Shown here piece by piece: positions 51,201-64,000 of a stretch of DNA of 64,000 nucleotides. The stretch spans positions 31,787,455 through 31,851,454 of the forward strand of contig CM074180.1 in assembly GCA_037179385.1 (NCBI GenBank). The letters are read 5' to 3'. The stretch is from Holothuria scabra (lineage: Eukaryota; Echinodermata; Holothuroidea; Aspidochirotida; Holothuriidae). The translations under genes were made by a program, and so were the position numbers. The notes beneath the pieces are model-generated. The model had not been told where the DNA came from. It ran no database searches and saw only the letters and a list, made by a program, of their open reading frames with translations. Numbering within the stretch: position 1 is the first letter of the stretch; every line of letters starts with the position of its first letter.

Positions 51201-54200
51201 CAACGTATTATCCTTACTACTTGTTTAGCAGGCAAATGAAATCCAATAATTTTTAGTTTGTGTGTTTTTTTAATATTAAGGTCTACATGGGATTGGCGTA
51301 TATATCAACCTCCAGCTCTTAGAAATCTTGACCTAGGCCAACATTATCTTTCCCCCGTCTTTTAACAAAATTTCAGGCACAATGGCTTTACAGTGAGAAC
51401 AATGTAGATCCCCAAAATAGTATCTAACCAAGTCGTGATCGTCAAATGTCAAAAATGGCGGTTCTTAATTTTCAGTGGAACATCTCACACAATTGTCAGG
51501 TCACTTCGAGTCATCAGAAGATTACCTATCTCAGTTCATTTCAACGTTTTCAGTAGTGTACTCTGATTAGAAGATTTCATTTCATCAGAACCTATTTAAT
51601 AGGTTTGAAAGAAGTTTCCCTTCTCCTCTGTTTTACTAGTAGAAACAATCGATTTTGCCTAATGCAAACTAAATTTGACGTTTACATCCAAGACCACAAG
51701 CCAGGAAGTCAAGATCTGACAAATGATGTCAGTTAGTGATGGTGTGTAGACCTTATGCACTGACCATCAAGTGACTTCATTAGATAATGATATCATAGAG
51801 CAAAAATTACACACTTCTTTGGAGGATGATATTTATTATTAGAAGGTACGCCAAAAATTGAGGACTGACGGTTTTTCAACCAATCGGATAGCTTCTATAT
51901 AGTATAGTACACCTTCACTGTGAATTCTACGTCGCTCAGCCACGTGATCATTGTTTTATCTCCAAATATGACGTTAAATGAAACGTCAATGCATAAAGAG
52001 TTGAGGTAATTTAATGAGTATATGACAGTCACTACTAAGCAAGAGTGCTAAGAAGAATACGCAGCCGGTGGACAAATCAAATGTCTGCAATTGATAGTGG
52101 AAGTTGCAAACAAACTCGTGAGGCTTGCCTCCACTGGAGGGCGCCTTTCAGGAGTTCGATCTTAGAGTGCGACGACACATGCAGAAGCTGCACTTGGTTC
52201 CAACATTTACATAGTAGAAAGGGCAAAGGCCTACGAAAGCACCTACTTAACGGGCAGGAGATTTTTTGCCCGAAAAATTTAAGTCTGCCAGAAAGAAAAT
52301 TCTGAAATTCGTATCCCTCAGACAGTTTAAAAGGTACTCTTAGCAGTGGTTATTTCGAGTTTCCGTTTTTTAATCTTCACTTGAAAGTAAAATTCTGCTA
52401 GAAAGACTATCTAAGCGGAGCGCAACCATTGGTTAGCGCGTAGCGTACAGACAATTTTAAAAAATCTAACCACTCAGACGGCCGGAAATATCATTTTTCA
52501 GGGTAACAAACAGTCGCTATTTTGATAGGAAATTTACCAGATAAAATTTGCCATTACCATTGAATAAAATGATCTTGTGTATTTTCGGGGGGGAAAACTG
52601 TAAAACGGAATTGAGAACATGCTAATATATTTAATCTTTTGTGACCACTCTTGGCTGAACGCAATATATATTGGATAGCCGAAATTGTGTGACTGACCAA
52701 CTTTCGACTACAAATGATTTCACCTCTTTAGGTGAATCCTTTGGAAAAAAATTCTAAGACATTCTAACACTGCATAATTTTAGTATTGAAAAACAAACTA
52801 CCCGTTATTCATAACCATTGCCCTGATTTGGCTATAGGGGCAGAATAGATGGCAAACTAGAACTGTTCACTGCACCGGAACACCTTCCCATCTCTCCGTT
52901 GAACAGTTGAATGAATTTGGCAAGTGTAAACGTCTCGGCACTTTTCAAACTTTACCCGCATATTTACCATTTTTTCGCAAGACTGCAGTATGAAATGGGG
53001 ACGAGGAAATCCTTCTTTTCTCGTAGCTACCCAAATGTGTCGCAAATATTTGTTATCATTTTTATTTTCCATGATGTCCATGATATTCGTTTATTTTACT
53101 TAGACTTTACAGAGTTTCTGTTTTCGTGGTTTCGGGCAAACAAGTGAAAGTTTTCAACTAATCGGCCATTGAGAAACACAACATTTCAAAACAGACTAAA
53201 GGATGATTGTTTTTTTTTAAGGTACATGTTTCTCGAATGTGTTGCAATTTTTTATCCAATCCATTTTTTTCTTTTTTTTTTCGTCGTGTTTTATCTTTAT
53301 GGTAGACGGATATAAGATCGTGCCAAAGAAATGTCACACAATTGTTGATAACTTTGCATCGACATTTTTTTTTCATTATTTAAACTGGCATTTTTTGAAA
53401 TTGAAAATTTCGCTGTTTGCAGATGTGAAGTCATTGACAGCAAACTGTCAAATTCTCACTTTGGTTTTCGATTTGCGGACTTGTTTTAGAGTCATGACTT
53501 CTTATCCTTCACATGTAGCTCAGCACAACTTTTGTGCAATCTTATGAATACAACTTAAACTTCATGCTTATCCAAAACCAAACGTATTTCATTTGAAACG
53601 ATAACGCTGACGAGCTTTGACGTATTCTTCTGTTTTTTTATTTGTTTGCGTAGGAGAGCAAATCTTTGCAAATATGACATAATTAATATCTGTCGTCAGG
53701 CTTACTCTTCACCAGACCTTGGTATGAGAATCAGCAAAACGAGAAATAATTTGATGGACAGTTATACATAGGGATTTGGAAGGAGCACAGAGGTGTTAGA
53801 CAAAATTCTTGTGACCGAAAAATGTAACAAAGTCAAAAGAGAGGGATTTTGGCTCACCACAAATACTAAGCCAAAAAAAAAAAAAAAAAAAATTGAAGAA
53901 CAATATCAAGTGTGTCCTAGGTGGGTAGGATGTGTGGAGTATATATGTGTACTTTTCTTTTATTCAAGCCGTGGACCTAAAAATGAATTACAGACCTAAA
54001 AATGAATTTCATGTCCTGTAAAGGAAATGTAATAGATTGTTCTCGTCTTCGAAAGTTTAACATTGGACAGTTTATTATTAAAGTTAGGGTTAAGAAAGAA
54101 AACGGGATAGAAAAACAATAAAGTCCTCGTAAGGTCAATTTTGTGTGTATGCGTGTGCACTAATCCTCTAACTGACCTTTGCGTTATAGTTTGGAATATT

Positions 54201-54655
54201 TAAAATTCAAATGGTAAATATCTACTCGTTCAACAGTTTCTTTGTATTCGAAATGGGATTATATCCTTCACCTCAAAGCGAAAGATAAACTATCTAATAC
54301 ATCGGCGTTTATTTAACCACAAGGTCTTCAACATTTTAACGTTAACGATGTTATGCAATTGCTTGTCATTCGTACGTGTTGACAGAAACGTGTCGGTGAA
54401 TTTGTCGAAATTGAAGTTATTGCATAATATTTTTTAAATTAACCGTAACCGTTGTCTAACTAATTCCTATGTAAAAAAGTGTGTTGAAACCCAAGTGCAT
54501 CTGTCTATGTGATCGGTTTTCGCAGGCAGTGGAACCAAATAGGGTATCATGAAAGATTTCACCCAATTTGATTAGATGCCCAATTGGAAAGTAAACTTTG
54601 ATTATTCGAAGTCATTGAAAAAGCATTAAGTTCCTAACTTTCACCACTTATAGGA
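45205..54655. other. Non-coding, no gene recognised
   Basis: Frames up to 132 aa (49785-50183 +) and 126 aa (45382-45762 -) lack recognisable domains and splice context. No inverted-repeat element was identified. A/T homopolymers lie near 53210-53280 and 53874-53891. Confidence 0.45.
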
Positions 54656-54660
54656 AACAC

Positions 54661-54830
54661 CAGGGGCGCCGGAAGCTATTTAAGATTGGTACAGCAGATA
54701 TATTCAACACGAGAGATAATAAATATGCCCCGTAGCGGCAATGCGAGAGCGCAGCCCTCGATTATCGGCGTGGGGTCCATGGGCGAAGCCCCAGGAAGCT
54801 CCTGAAATTTTGATGTTTTGTAAGCTTTTT
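54661..54830 (+). mobile_element. CAGGGGCGCCGG-headed repeat fragment
   Basis: Starts with CAGGGGCGCCGGAAGC and continues with a locally GC-rich block (AGCGCAGCCCTCGATTATCG, GGGGTCCATGGGCGAAGCCC) unlike the AT-rich surroundings. The matching opposite terminus is not visible, so this is a fragment or has a diverged end. The minus-strand 79-aa frame over it is repeat-derived. Confidence 0.4.
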
Positions 54831-54999
54831 TCTTACTCTCTTTTTCGTCATAATCCCAATATTTTTCAAAGTTCCCTAATAACTCCCCCTCGAAAATGAA
54901 GAGCCCTAATAACAATCAAATGCTATTTTTTATGCGTGATTTGGAAGGTAGTAGATTCTTACGTGTGTACCGCACGTATGTGGGAATGTGTGGGTGACG

Positions 55000-57090
55000 T
55001 AATGCCTATAGTATGTTTATTGTGTATGTTGGTGTATTCGTCTGCGGTGTATGTATACGTCATATTGTACAAGGAGGGTAGATGCTTTTATAAGTCATTG
55101 ACTGACTGATAACGTACTTATATAACAGTACGAGCTCTTAGTATTTTGTATGATATATGCTAGGGTATGTTGTAAAACGTCATTATTTGTGATCCTGTCG
55201 GGTTAAAAAGTTACAAATGAAATAATAATAACAGAAATAATTGGGGACCGTACGATTCGTACAGACGTGAAGAATAGGCAAAAGGTATTACTGATGGAAC
55301 AATCTTCCTACAAAAAGCGTATTGATTAATTAAAAATTGGCAAGAAAATTACCCTTTGCAACAAACAAAAGTGCCCATTCGGAAATTTACCTCAGTTTTC
55401 CCAGATAATTGCTCACCCTCCACTGTACACCGAGGATATTTCACAAGGCCCATTCTGCAGGGTACTAACAGCTTACATCCGAGTGTACCACACATATCCT
55501 TGAACTTAAGTTTAATTCTCACACACTACATTGTGTGAAACCCCCGCTCTCTATGGATTTTTCTAAAGGAAGCCCCACGTACCAGACACTTCCATTACAA
55601 ACACGTATGAATGTACTTAACATGGGCTGATATTTACGAAAGTTACATTACATGAAAATCTGAATATTTCCTGATCTATGTATGTCTATGTATGTACGAT
55701 CAAAAAAAAGAAAAGGTATGACTGGAAAGTTTCGGCTTTCCTCTCAAAAAGATTGTTAATATCAACCTACTGCTTCTAGCGCCTTTTAATTTATAGATAT
55801 TGTTTATTTCAGCTTTGAATCCCATGTGAATGCGAAAGATGATAAAGTGATAGCTCACGCACAAGGCCCCATCTCCTTGGCTTTTAAATGACTTAGAGTG
55901 AATGTTTTGAGCACGGTGAATAAACCCTAAAACTTTTACTGCAAAGGAGATACAAGTTATCATAGATTCTTAAATCTATCTCTTGAGAAAAATGATAAGG
56001 GGCGGAAGATAGAGATGTTAACGAAATGTCTTCGGTTGCGTCGTTCTATTTCCTTAGAAGAAACAAAAATCGACGCCGACGTTCATGATACATCTTGTCC
56101 TGTGACGCTAAAGTAAGCAATCTCAACGTTTTATTACGTTAGGATGGTATTACATAGAAGTACACGTGCTACATGACACGGTTCACTTGTCACGTGTCAT
56201 GCATTCCAGTGAGTTGCACTTCAGTTTAAAGTCACGCTGTCCAGTGATTACAAGATGCTACAGTTGTATATGCATTTAAGGTTTAAGTGCATTTGAAGAA
56301 GGACGCAAGGAAAGGTATCCATGGTTATGTGATTACAAAACGACGGCAAAGTTGCTTTACGTTCCATGTTTAAGTGTCCATTACGAATGCCAACCTCTTC
56401 TAACATCCAAAACATGAAACATGACCACTGCAGTTTTATGGGTACAATAAAAGAGCCTATACCCAAGTCTCCCGAAGAATTCATTTTGAAATCAATTTTC
56501 GGCAAACTCGTTAGTAAAAACTCCCAAATCATAAGTTCTCTTCCATACAAACCTCACATTTTGAACTTTGTCCAATAAAGACCGATTTTATTTTCGAAGT
56601 GTTATTAGTGTTAAAAAATTACATTCGCCTTCCTTCTTATTCATCGTGATCAGTTAGCTGGTCCAGCATCCTAGATAGAGCAGATCCAAAGGCTACATAT
56701 TTACAATAAGGGCGAAGATCTGGTTTGTGGATTGTGGGGGGGGGGGGGAATTTTCCAACAAACGGAACTCCAAATTATGTCAAGGACCAGACACTTCCAT
56801 AAGAAATGAACCCACACAATCCCGAGTGCACACGTATACACACAGTACACAAAACGTAGATAAAAAGCGCATTATAAAGGCGCTATTATTATGCTCAATT
56901 GACGTTTTTTCGAAGTCCTTAAGTTATTTGTACATCAAAGTGTTTTATTTTGATTCTCTCATCCAATACTATCATTGTATGGGCAAACGGTCCCTGCCTC
57001 TCACGATCGACACCCTTGGAAGCTACATAGATTTAGGTACTGCAGTTAATGGACAATCATCAAATATCTATTTGGAGGTAAAATATAACC
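55000..57090. other. Non-coding, nothing recognised
   Basis: AT-rich; a poly-G run of about 13 bases lies near 56736-56748. Confidence 0.45.
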
Positions 57091-57095
57091 CTCAA

Positions 57096-57113
57096 CAGGG
57101 GTGGCGCCAGCGG
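57096..57113 (+). mobile_element. CAGGGG-type transposon terminus
   Basis: CAGGGGTGGCGCCAGCGG resembles hAT-like termini and is close to the complement of the sequence at 26117-26135 and to CAGGGGCGCCGG at 54661. A possible opposite end CCCCTG occurs at 57623-57628, but the flanks do not match, so the pairing is unproven. Confidence 0.35.
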
Positions 57114-57139
57114 GGGGAGGGGTTGGGGCCCATCCCCCC

Positions 57140-57625
57140 TTCGTCGGGGAACACTGCCCCCCCCCCCGTCGGGGAAGGTCGATCGTTACGTCGGGGAGGC
57201 CTAAAAATAATAAAAATAATAGTTAATAAAAAACCTAAAAGGATTGAAGTCACAGGCTGGGTGATCTTGAACATATTTTTCGTTTTGTTATGATATTTTA
57301 ATGCAGATTGAAATCAATTTTCAATCACTTCTTCTTAGCTCTGTTATAACTTATTCCATGTACCTTGTCCTATCTCATTCTTCATCGGGGAAGGACGGCA
57401 TTTTTTGCGGGAGGACTAAAAATGAAAAACGTGAAGGACTGGAGTTACTGGATGGATGATCACGAACTGCTTTTCAGTGTGAATTCATTTTTGTAACCCT
57501 ATTTTAATGCATGTCTGACTGTCTGAATCGGTTTTAATCACTTCTTACCAGCTTTGCTATACCTTATCCCATCTTCAATCCGTGCGCGAAAGGTCGTGCC
57601 CCCGTCGGGGAAGACTGCCCCTCCC
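57140..57625. repeat. Tandem repeat, period about 217 bp
   Basis: Unit A (about 57167-57382) and unit B (about 57383-57595) share GTCGGGGAAGG / ATCGGGGAAGG, GGAGG.CTAAAAAT, the ATTTTAATGCA block, AATCACTTCTT, and CTTAT.CCAT in order. Partial units with TCGGGGAA.ACTGCCCC lie before (57140-57166) and after (57596-57625). Divergence is substantial. A 188-aa frame runs into the start of this block through a poly-G tract and is not a gene. Confidence 0.65.
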
Positions 57626-57629
57626 CTGT

Positions 57630-60600
57630 TGTTGAGAAAACCCAATTTCGTCAGGGAACCTACGTCTACATGCCCACGATATAAGATTTGGGCCTGATAA
57701 CTTCAGTCACTTGGAAGATCTTCTTGATTTTGCTACCTAGAAGACTATACTCTTCAAGGAAACTCACAATTTCGAGTTTTCCTTACAAAAACGAGAGGTG
57801 AGTGGCTTTTCATGTGCATTCAGTGCCCAATGGTCTGCCACCTGGCCCGCACCGACAACCGAATTCTAGCAAACGGTAATGAAAATCGGCTAGGTCGTTT
57901 AAGTTCAGCTACACACAATGATAAACAGTAGCGTGAATATGTCTCCCCATAAGTCTGACTGAAAATTCATTTGAAGCCACCTTGTAACGTGACATATTTT
58001 CACATACGTTGAAAGAAAAATCATTTATAGTCTGGAGTTGGGGCAGTCACGTAGAAAATTTCATTCATTAAGTGGGTATTGCAATTGAATACAACGAATA
58101 TTCCTAGTAGAGTGTAAAAAACAGAATAATTTCAAAACCGTTGCATAGTCTTTCCCTAAAAAAGGCAAGACCATTACATCTAATTGTGGCAGTACCTTTT
58201 ATCTCATAATTTTCTGATCACTTAACAAGTTTTTTTTCAATAGAAGTGAATATTTCATCTCAAGGAAAGCTCAAAATAACGACTGCTTCAGTCTAGTTAC
58301 AAGTCTGGGGAATGCTATTTTCGGCTGTTTAAGGGGTTAGATTTTTAAAAAATTTCCTGTACGTTCCACGCCAATTCATGGTGGCGATCTGCTTAGATAG
58401 TGTTTTGGTCGAATTAATTACTTAACAGAACAATACATTCTTGCATATTATTCTTCGTTTTGGGGCAGTGTTATAAAGTGAAAATTTTATTGCGAAAGAG
58501 AGCTCAAAATGACTACTGTGTTTCTCGTTAGCAAGTCCAGGAAATTCCTTTTCCTGCTGCCTGGGGTTCTCAATATTTCAAAAATATCTGTGCGCTCAAC
58601 TTAGATAGTCTTGCTAGCAGTATTCCATTTTTGGACAAAAGAAAAAAACAATTCTGTTCCCTCACAAACTGAAACGCTCTCGTGCGCCTATTTCAATATA
58701 TAAAATATAAAACTTCAAGTATATGGGAAGCCAAACTTTTTCCGCCGGAAAATTTTCCAATATGGTCCGATGGCATTAAATCTGCCTGATGATATTCAGT
58801 AATCCAAACAAAACTAAATATCACCCCCTATTTGATTTTTCTTCAATAAAAATCCCAAATCTGTCATAAAATTACAATTTTCTCCAATCTGCCAATATAA
58901 GGTTCAGATTGTTAAAAGTGGTAAAAGTTTGCAATTTTGATGATATACTCAGAATAACAAATAACCATGCAGACAACTCTGTTAATCCCCAGACGTTCTA
59001 CCTAATTTTGCTCTTGAAAGGCTTATCATTTAAATAAAGAACCCAATTTTTTTATTAAATTATAACCGTATCAAAAACCAAAATATTCTTATGTTTAATT
59101 CCAAAATTTCTGTTATAAATTAAGCTCTTGATTTTCAAATATTCTTTCAAATAAGGGGAAAAAACTTTTCGGGCAAACTTCTAGTCTCGTTTTGAGACCT
59201 TAGTAGGTAGGACTAGAACACTTAACCCCAACAGAAATTCAGCTGTCACGTATAAAAGGTTTTTAATTTGAATTTATGAAAGATGGATTCTTTAATAAAC
59301 ATCCCCAACATTTTAATGGATCCTTAGAGAAGCTAAATTTCTTTCAAACATTTATATTTTTCTTCAAAATAAATTTAGGATTTAAGTATTTGTTAAAGAA
59401 AGCCAAAAATTCGGGCGCGCTACGCGCGGCTTAAATTTTGTCAAGTAACCTCCCACCGAAACTTACCCATCGCCTCTGCCAGGGCCTTGAAATGCTAAAT
59501 CATCTGTAACTGTGCAGCCCCTTCCCCCGTGGTATAACAGTACCATTCGGTTGAACAGTTGGTCAATTTCGAGACCGGTTTTGCGTTTTCGAAGAAAATT
59601 TTTCAAATATGAGAAAAACATGTTTACTACAATACTGTAATACACTCAGATGGCAAAGTAATACATGATAGTAAAAGTATGGATTCAACCTCAGGCCGTA
59701 TGATAGATGAATATAATCGGACACAATAGCTAAAGGCAGAAGAAACTGAGCTGGCACTCGTAACGTCTCATTAAACCAAGTGCTACAAATATATATAAAT
59801 ACTTAAATACAAAATGGTGTTGAGTAGATTTAAGCTTCGGGAAGCAAAGAGTGCTGCCCTTTATTTATCCTAATTTACTCCGTGGGCTCTCACAGCAGTA
59901 GAACCACCACAGGCAATTAAAAGACACCATCTCCGACACAGTTCACACGCCCTTATCCATGAAGTACCCCAAGGACATTTTAATGAGCTAATACATTCTT
60001 GTTTAAAAGAAGCGTGAAAACGGTGACCACAACGAAGTCTCCAGATACCTAGATATTCACTCTTAGGTCATTGCTTAGTACACTCACGGGAGAAGATTTG
60101 TTTAAACTGAAGTTAACTCGAGGGTTAATAATGACCTGCAAACCGTAAATGATCGTATAGCCAATGCTTTGATGCTATCAAATGGAGGATTTTCCCACCA
60201 CTGGCTGTCTGTCTTTAAGTCGACTTTGGAATGAAAGAAAGAGGTGTGATAAACGTAAAAGTCAATTCAAATTTCGAAATCTCAAAGAATGTTATTCATC
60301 TGAGGAAGATGGACAATATACCATTCATACATCGCATAAATGATGGCGCTCTTAACCATTATTGCTCATACCTGTAACTAATGCTGTCATATTGCTTGTA
60401 CAGATATCGTCACTCTGTTTATGTTCCAATCACCAGTGGAGGAACAGTTCATCAAGTGTCAGTATGTACCGTAAGTCTTGCACGCATATGAACGAAATCG
60501 TGAAGACTACTCAAATCAGATGTCGAGCTCAGTATATCACATCATTGATGTAAGTGTGGCCGTTTAGAACAAATGCGACTCTTAAATATGGGTAGAAATA

Positions 60601-61550
60601 ACCAATTTTTATAATTTTCTTCCTTTGCGCCTACTTGGAGGGCCAGGATGATCGGTATCAGCAAGTAGGAACAACACTTAGCAATGTTACTCAAAAGTTC
60701 ATAACCCCAACGGAAGAACGGTAAATGTTACTTAACAGGCAAGTACAAGAACTGGGGATTTCAGTGTGTACGTGACCGCGTCGAGTTTATTACTGTTGTT
60801 ATCTCTCCTTTGTATCTCTGTTCCCCTTAGATTCACACTAAGTGTGTGGAAGACACGCCCAACTCCGGGCATACTTGTCTCTGTCTAAAGGCTGATTTTC
60901 TTCAAACGTGCTGCTCATCAGCATTAGCGAACATCTTTTTAATGGATTTTATGGATCATTACCGACTCAGTATATAGTAAAATATAGACAACGATCTGGG
61001 GTTTCCCCGTCATATTTCTTTGGCCAGAGGAGGTAATAATAAACCAGACGGCTTGAATATATACACTGACAATCATGTTTGACGACTAATCTTTTGCAGC
61101 CATATTGTAAACAAAGGCAACGCTTAGCAATTGAGCACTGGAACTTTCGAACGCATTATGAAACAAACCGTGTGAAGCATTCAGACATAAACGTAACTGC
61201 AGTGGGTAGAAAAGTGTTTAGAACAATGGTTTGAATTATTTCTTCCAACTGTTTTAATAAGAACAACTTAATTCAAGATCCGTTTTACGTCATAAAGAAG
61301 TCTCAACAATACCAGGACATTATCGTTTTTGGTAGTTTCTTTTTCATTTTTTAAGCCATAACTGTAGTGCTTATCGAAAACTCTTCAAGCCAGTCATACA
61401 AATTAGTACACCTGGTGCATCACGAGTCTCCCACAAAATATTAAAACATTTACAAAATCAATCAACTTTTGGTACGATGTCGGTACATGTATTCTCCATT
61501 CGGTGTTTTGGTGTTGTTCGAACTGAGTAACCTGTAAAAAATACAGGTCT
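57630..61550. other. Non-coding, no gene recognised
   Basis: Contains the short reverse repeat at 58.73 kb and a GCGCGCTACGCGCGGC stretch near 59414-59429 within AT-rich DNA. No supported exon. Confidence 0.45.
58727..58766 (-). repeat. Dispersed repeat, copy 2 (reverse)
   Basis: GGAAGCCAAACTTTTTCC and GGAAAATTTTCCAATATGG are the complement of the core at 25667-25708. Similarity was not clear beyond about 40 bases, so the full family length is unknown. Confidence 0.5.
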
Positions 61551-61557
61551 GTCGACA

Positions 61558-61689
61558 AATTTTTGCCCCTTCCATAGCAACTTTCAGGCTTGCCTTCGTA
61601 CATCTATGCAAATTTGCCCCCGATAACATTTTCGTCCCTCTGGAAATATTTTGGTCCCCCTTCTGTGACTTTTCTGGCTACGAGTCTGA
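61558..61689. mobile_element. Solo end related to the hAT-like MITE
   Basis: TTCTGGCTACGAGTCTGA (61672-61689) resembles the right terminus at 32610-32625 (CTTGGCTACTGGCCTG). The preceding 110 bases alternate TTTGCCCC, TTTCGTCCC and TTTGGTCCCCC motifs, as in other cytosine-rich elements of this window. No left terminus was found. Confidence 0.3.
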
Positions 61690-61942
61690 GAAAATGAACA
61701 TTGAAATTTAAGTGGCAGTACATAAAACGATGCTTAGGAAGGAATCTTGAAAACCCAAGGAAAACAAGCAAATAATATCCTATAAATTACCACATCATTT
61801 AGAACTATTACGCAAAGAACCATGTAAAATAATGCTTTCTTTCCAAGCTTTAAGCAGCTCTCTATCAAGGATAATTTAGTTATTCCGTCTTTTGACCTAT
61901 TTCAAATTTCAAGTTCACATCATGCCTAGTTATGTCAAAAAT

Positions 61943-62240
61943 TTTAAATTATTATCAGGCCTTGAAGGGCAGTTGTTTTACGACGCTAAGCGACCACGAA
62001 TGTGGGAGAAGCCATTGGCTTATGAAACACAACTTCACGTCGGGTGGCAACCAATTTAGCAATTTGGATCAAATTTGGTATTTTTTGGAAGGTCAGTTCA
62101 GATGGGAAAACCGTAGATTGCTCTTGGATGAAAAAACCCACCTTACTTTGACCCGGCTAGGAATCGAACTCCAGACCTCCCGGTTGCTAAGCTTCATCGC
62201 TTCAAATGCCACCGACTTTATCAACTCGGCCATAATTCTT
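61943..62240 (-). mobile_element. tRNA-derived SINE
   Basis: On the minus strand an A-box-like TGGCCGAGTTGA (62232-62221) is followed by a B-box-like AGTTCGATTC (62170-62161), spaced as in a tRNA with a long variable arm (Ser/Leu type). The tRNA-like head continues into an unrelated body of about 200 bases and ends in an AT-rich tail near 61943-61955. This head-body-tail order is that of a tRNA-derived SINE and not of a working tRNA gene, since no good acceptor stem closes the head. No second copy was noticed in the window. The 110-aa frame on the opposite strand here is a by-product. Confidence 0.65.
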
Positions 62241-62249
62241 TCATCAGTG

Positions 62250-64000
62250 ACATTTTTGCTGTGAACATCAAAAATATTACAGGAATTGACTCTTTTTGAT
62301 ATGTTGCTTAAAAATATGCATTGTACGTAACGCTTATCGTGCAATCACATCGCACTGAATTGCCTTTGGAAGGTAGTGCTCGACTCATATTACTCATGGA
62401 ATAATGTTCATACTTAGGCCTACTGTAAATTGTGCTTCAAGGGGGATGACGGGAATGACAAGAAGGGATAATCCGTGAAGTTTTCACAAAAGTACACAGT
62501 CCACTCCTTGATGAAACTATGGTTAAGTTATAACTTACACAACGTTTCTCTCCTCCTTGGTTTTCACGAAAACGTCCATCAATATTTGTATCTCTTTACG
62601 CCAACTGAGGAGATGTTTTGAGTGAAAAAGTCGTGGTTACACCACAAACTTCCTATGAATGGACAGAGCATACTGCACGGTACATTTTCGCTACTTTATG
62701 TGTCACAAAAAGCGCACCAAGATGGCCGTCTGCTATGGTTTTGTGTAAAAATTTGGACTTGCCCAAGTATATTCCCAGATCTTGCAAGAACGTTGAAATA
62801 TTTTTGAAATATGGCAAGGTAAGGTCAAAGTCCCTTCACTTATTGAAGGAATATGATACTTTTCCCCATTCATTTGCTTAAAATATTACAGAGTCGTAAA
62901 ATCAGACGATTTAAAGCTTCACGACGCAGAATATCTTTACACACAGCGTAGAACGAAATTGTTGTTGTGCAATATCACAGAATTCACTCCTGCGTAGAGC
63001 GTAAGTATTTTGGCTTTACTTTAAAAACCTATGTAACTTTCAGAAAATCGCACCTCAGAAGCTTAGTTGTTAGCGTGACAAAGGAGATGGGCGAAAGCCA
63101 GAACCATTTCACATGTGACAAAATGGTATTGTAGCATACCAACAACTTGAAAACTGGTAGGAAGTACAGTCCTTGTACATAATTGATTGAACCGATTTGA
63201 TAGCAAACAAAGATTGTACAATAAGACAGGGTAACATAAGAAAAGAATTAGATATTTGTCGTGTAGTGGGTTAACTCTTTGAGTTTTCTTCTTTATATTT
63301 TACGTGAATAACAAGAAAATATTACGGCGGTCTGTGGATAGAGAAGGCTTGGTGACCCCCCCCCCCCGCCCCACCTCCGTTTTTACTCTTTCCTTTTAGG
63401 ACTAATCCAAGTAGCCCAATAATGTTTAGTTTGTTACTTATAACTGGGAGCTATGATCATTAATCTCCTCATTTCTCTCTTCAGAGGCAGTCACACCCCT
63501 GACGAACCAAAATTGTCTTTCGCCCCCCCCCCTTTTAAGACAGCGGTCTTGCACCATGAAAGGCACCGCATCCTAAAAGACGTAATTCGATAGTGTTGTT
63601 TAAAGGCCCAGATATTAACATGCTTCAACAGCCGCCAGTACTTGTATATTATACCGACTGTGCGTTTTTCTGAAAAGAAAGGTCACGGCTTGTGATATAT
63701 TAGGTTGGTAGGTTCACCCAAACTGTCTTTCGTTGCAATATAAACACTTACGCATAGTGTAGTGTAGGTAGTTCATTGCCTTCAAACTATAGGCATAATT
63801 ATAAGCTTACAAAACAGACAGAGTGGCCTTCAAGACAATAACCACTCGTCACTATAACACCCCAACATATCATGGGGTGCACAAAATTCTCTGGTATATA
63901 TCATTGTTAAATAATTAACCGCAGCTCTAATCACCATGCGTTATGTGGGTACTGTTTATACACAATAGTTTCGTATACGCTCACATGGGAATGTTCTGTG
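62250..64000. other. Non-coding, no gene recognised
   Basis: Two cytosine runs (63356-63367 and 63522-63531) resemble the C-rich cores of elements elsewhere in the window. The 87-aa frame at 62618-62881 has no recognised family. Confidence 0.4.

Noticed and set aside
56727..57293. 188-aa frame, among the longest in the window
   Set aside because: It begins at a poly-G run, crosses a tandem repeat and transposon terminus, and has no recognisable domain.
59463..59645. Minus-strand frame ending at a good donor (GGGTAAGT)
   Set aside because: No acceptor or family match; a lone donor-like site is common by chance.
62618..62881. 87-aa frame followed by an AAGGTAAGG donor-like site
   Set aside because: The donor-like site lies inside the frame, there is no family match, and a second overlapping frame is equally open.

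Overview
The window is gene-poor, AT-rich animal nuclear DNA: no operons, no dense ORFs, a clean spliced exon, and many degenerate transposon relics, foldback elements and microsatellites. The one confident gene is the last coding exon of a two-pore-domain potassium channel of the THIK type (KCNK12/KCNK13 subfamily), on the + strand at 28572-29512. The channel subtype and the repeat style (cytosine-rich MITEs, CAGG...CCTG hAT-like relics, a CR1/L2-like LINE tail, a tRNA-derived SINE) suggest an invertebrate, perhaps a marine deuterostome such as an echinoderm or hemichordate. That is inference; nothing here fixes the species.

Layout. 1-28.5 kb: no convincing exon of the channel's first half is visible, so the preceding intron probably runs off the left edge. 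Inside this stretch are small inverted-repeat elements (3.75, 7.2 and 11.4 kb), a GACTC-rich repeat (9.1-9.3 kb), an inverted array of degenerate GACTTTGT units (9.9-11.1 kb), a long TTAG microsatellite (11.6-11.9 kb), a tandem duplication carrying two later MITE insertions (22.4-23.75 kb), and a probable broken rhodopsin-type GPCR fragment covering TM6-TM7 (24.2-24.5 kb). 28.57-29.74 kb: the channel exon, stop codon and a candidate polyadenylation signal.

29.7-64 kb: no further gene recognised. It holds a TA microsatellite (31.5 kb), a 141-bp hAT-like MITE (32.5 kb), a 587-bp terminal-inverted-repeat element with 5-bp target duplication (37.7-38.3 kb), a diverged duplication about 1.9 kb apart (39.7/41.6 kb), a decayed LINE 3' end (43.2-43.85 kb, minus), a 484-bp microsatellite-cored foldback with a 10-bp target duplication (44.7-45.2 kb), a tandem repeat of about 217-bp period (57.1-57.6 kb) and a tRNA-derived SINE (62 kb, minus).

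The genes do not form a pathway. The most informative part is the repeat history: several elements have target duplications that can be read directly, and one pair of insertions can be dated relative to a duplication because the sister copy keeps the empty sites. I found no new enzymatic or defence system.
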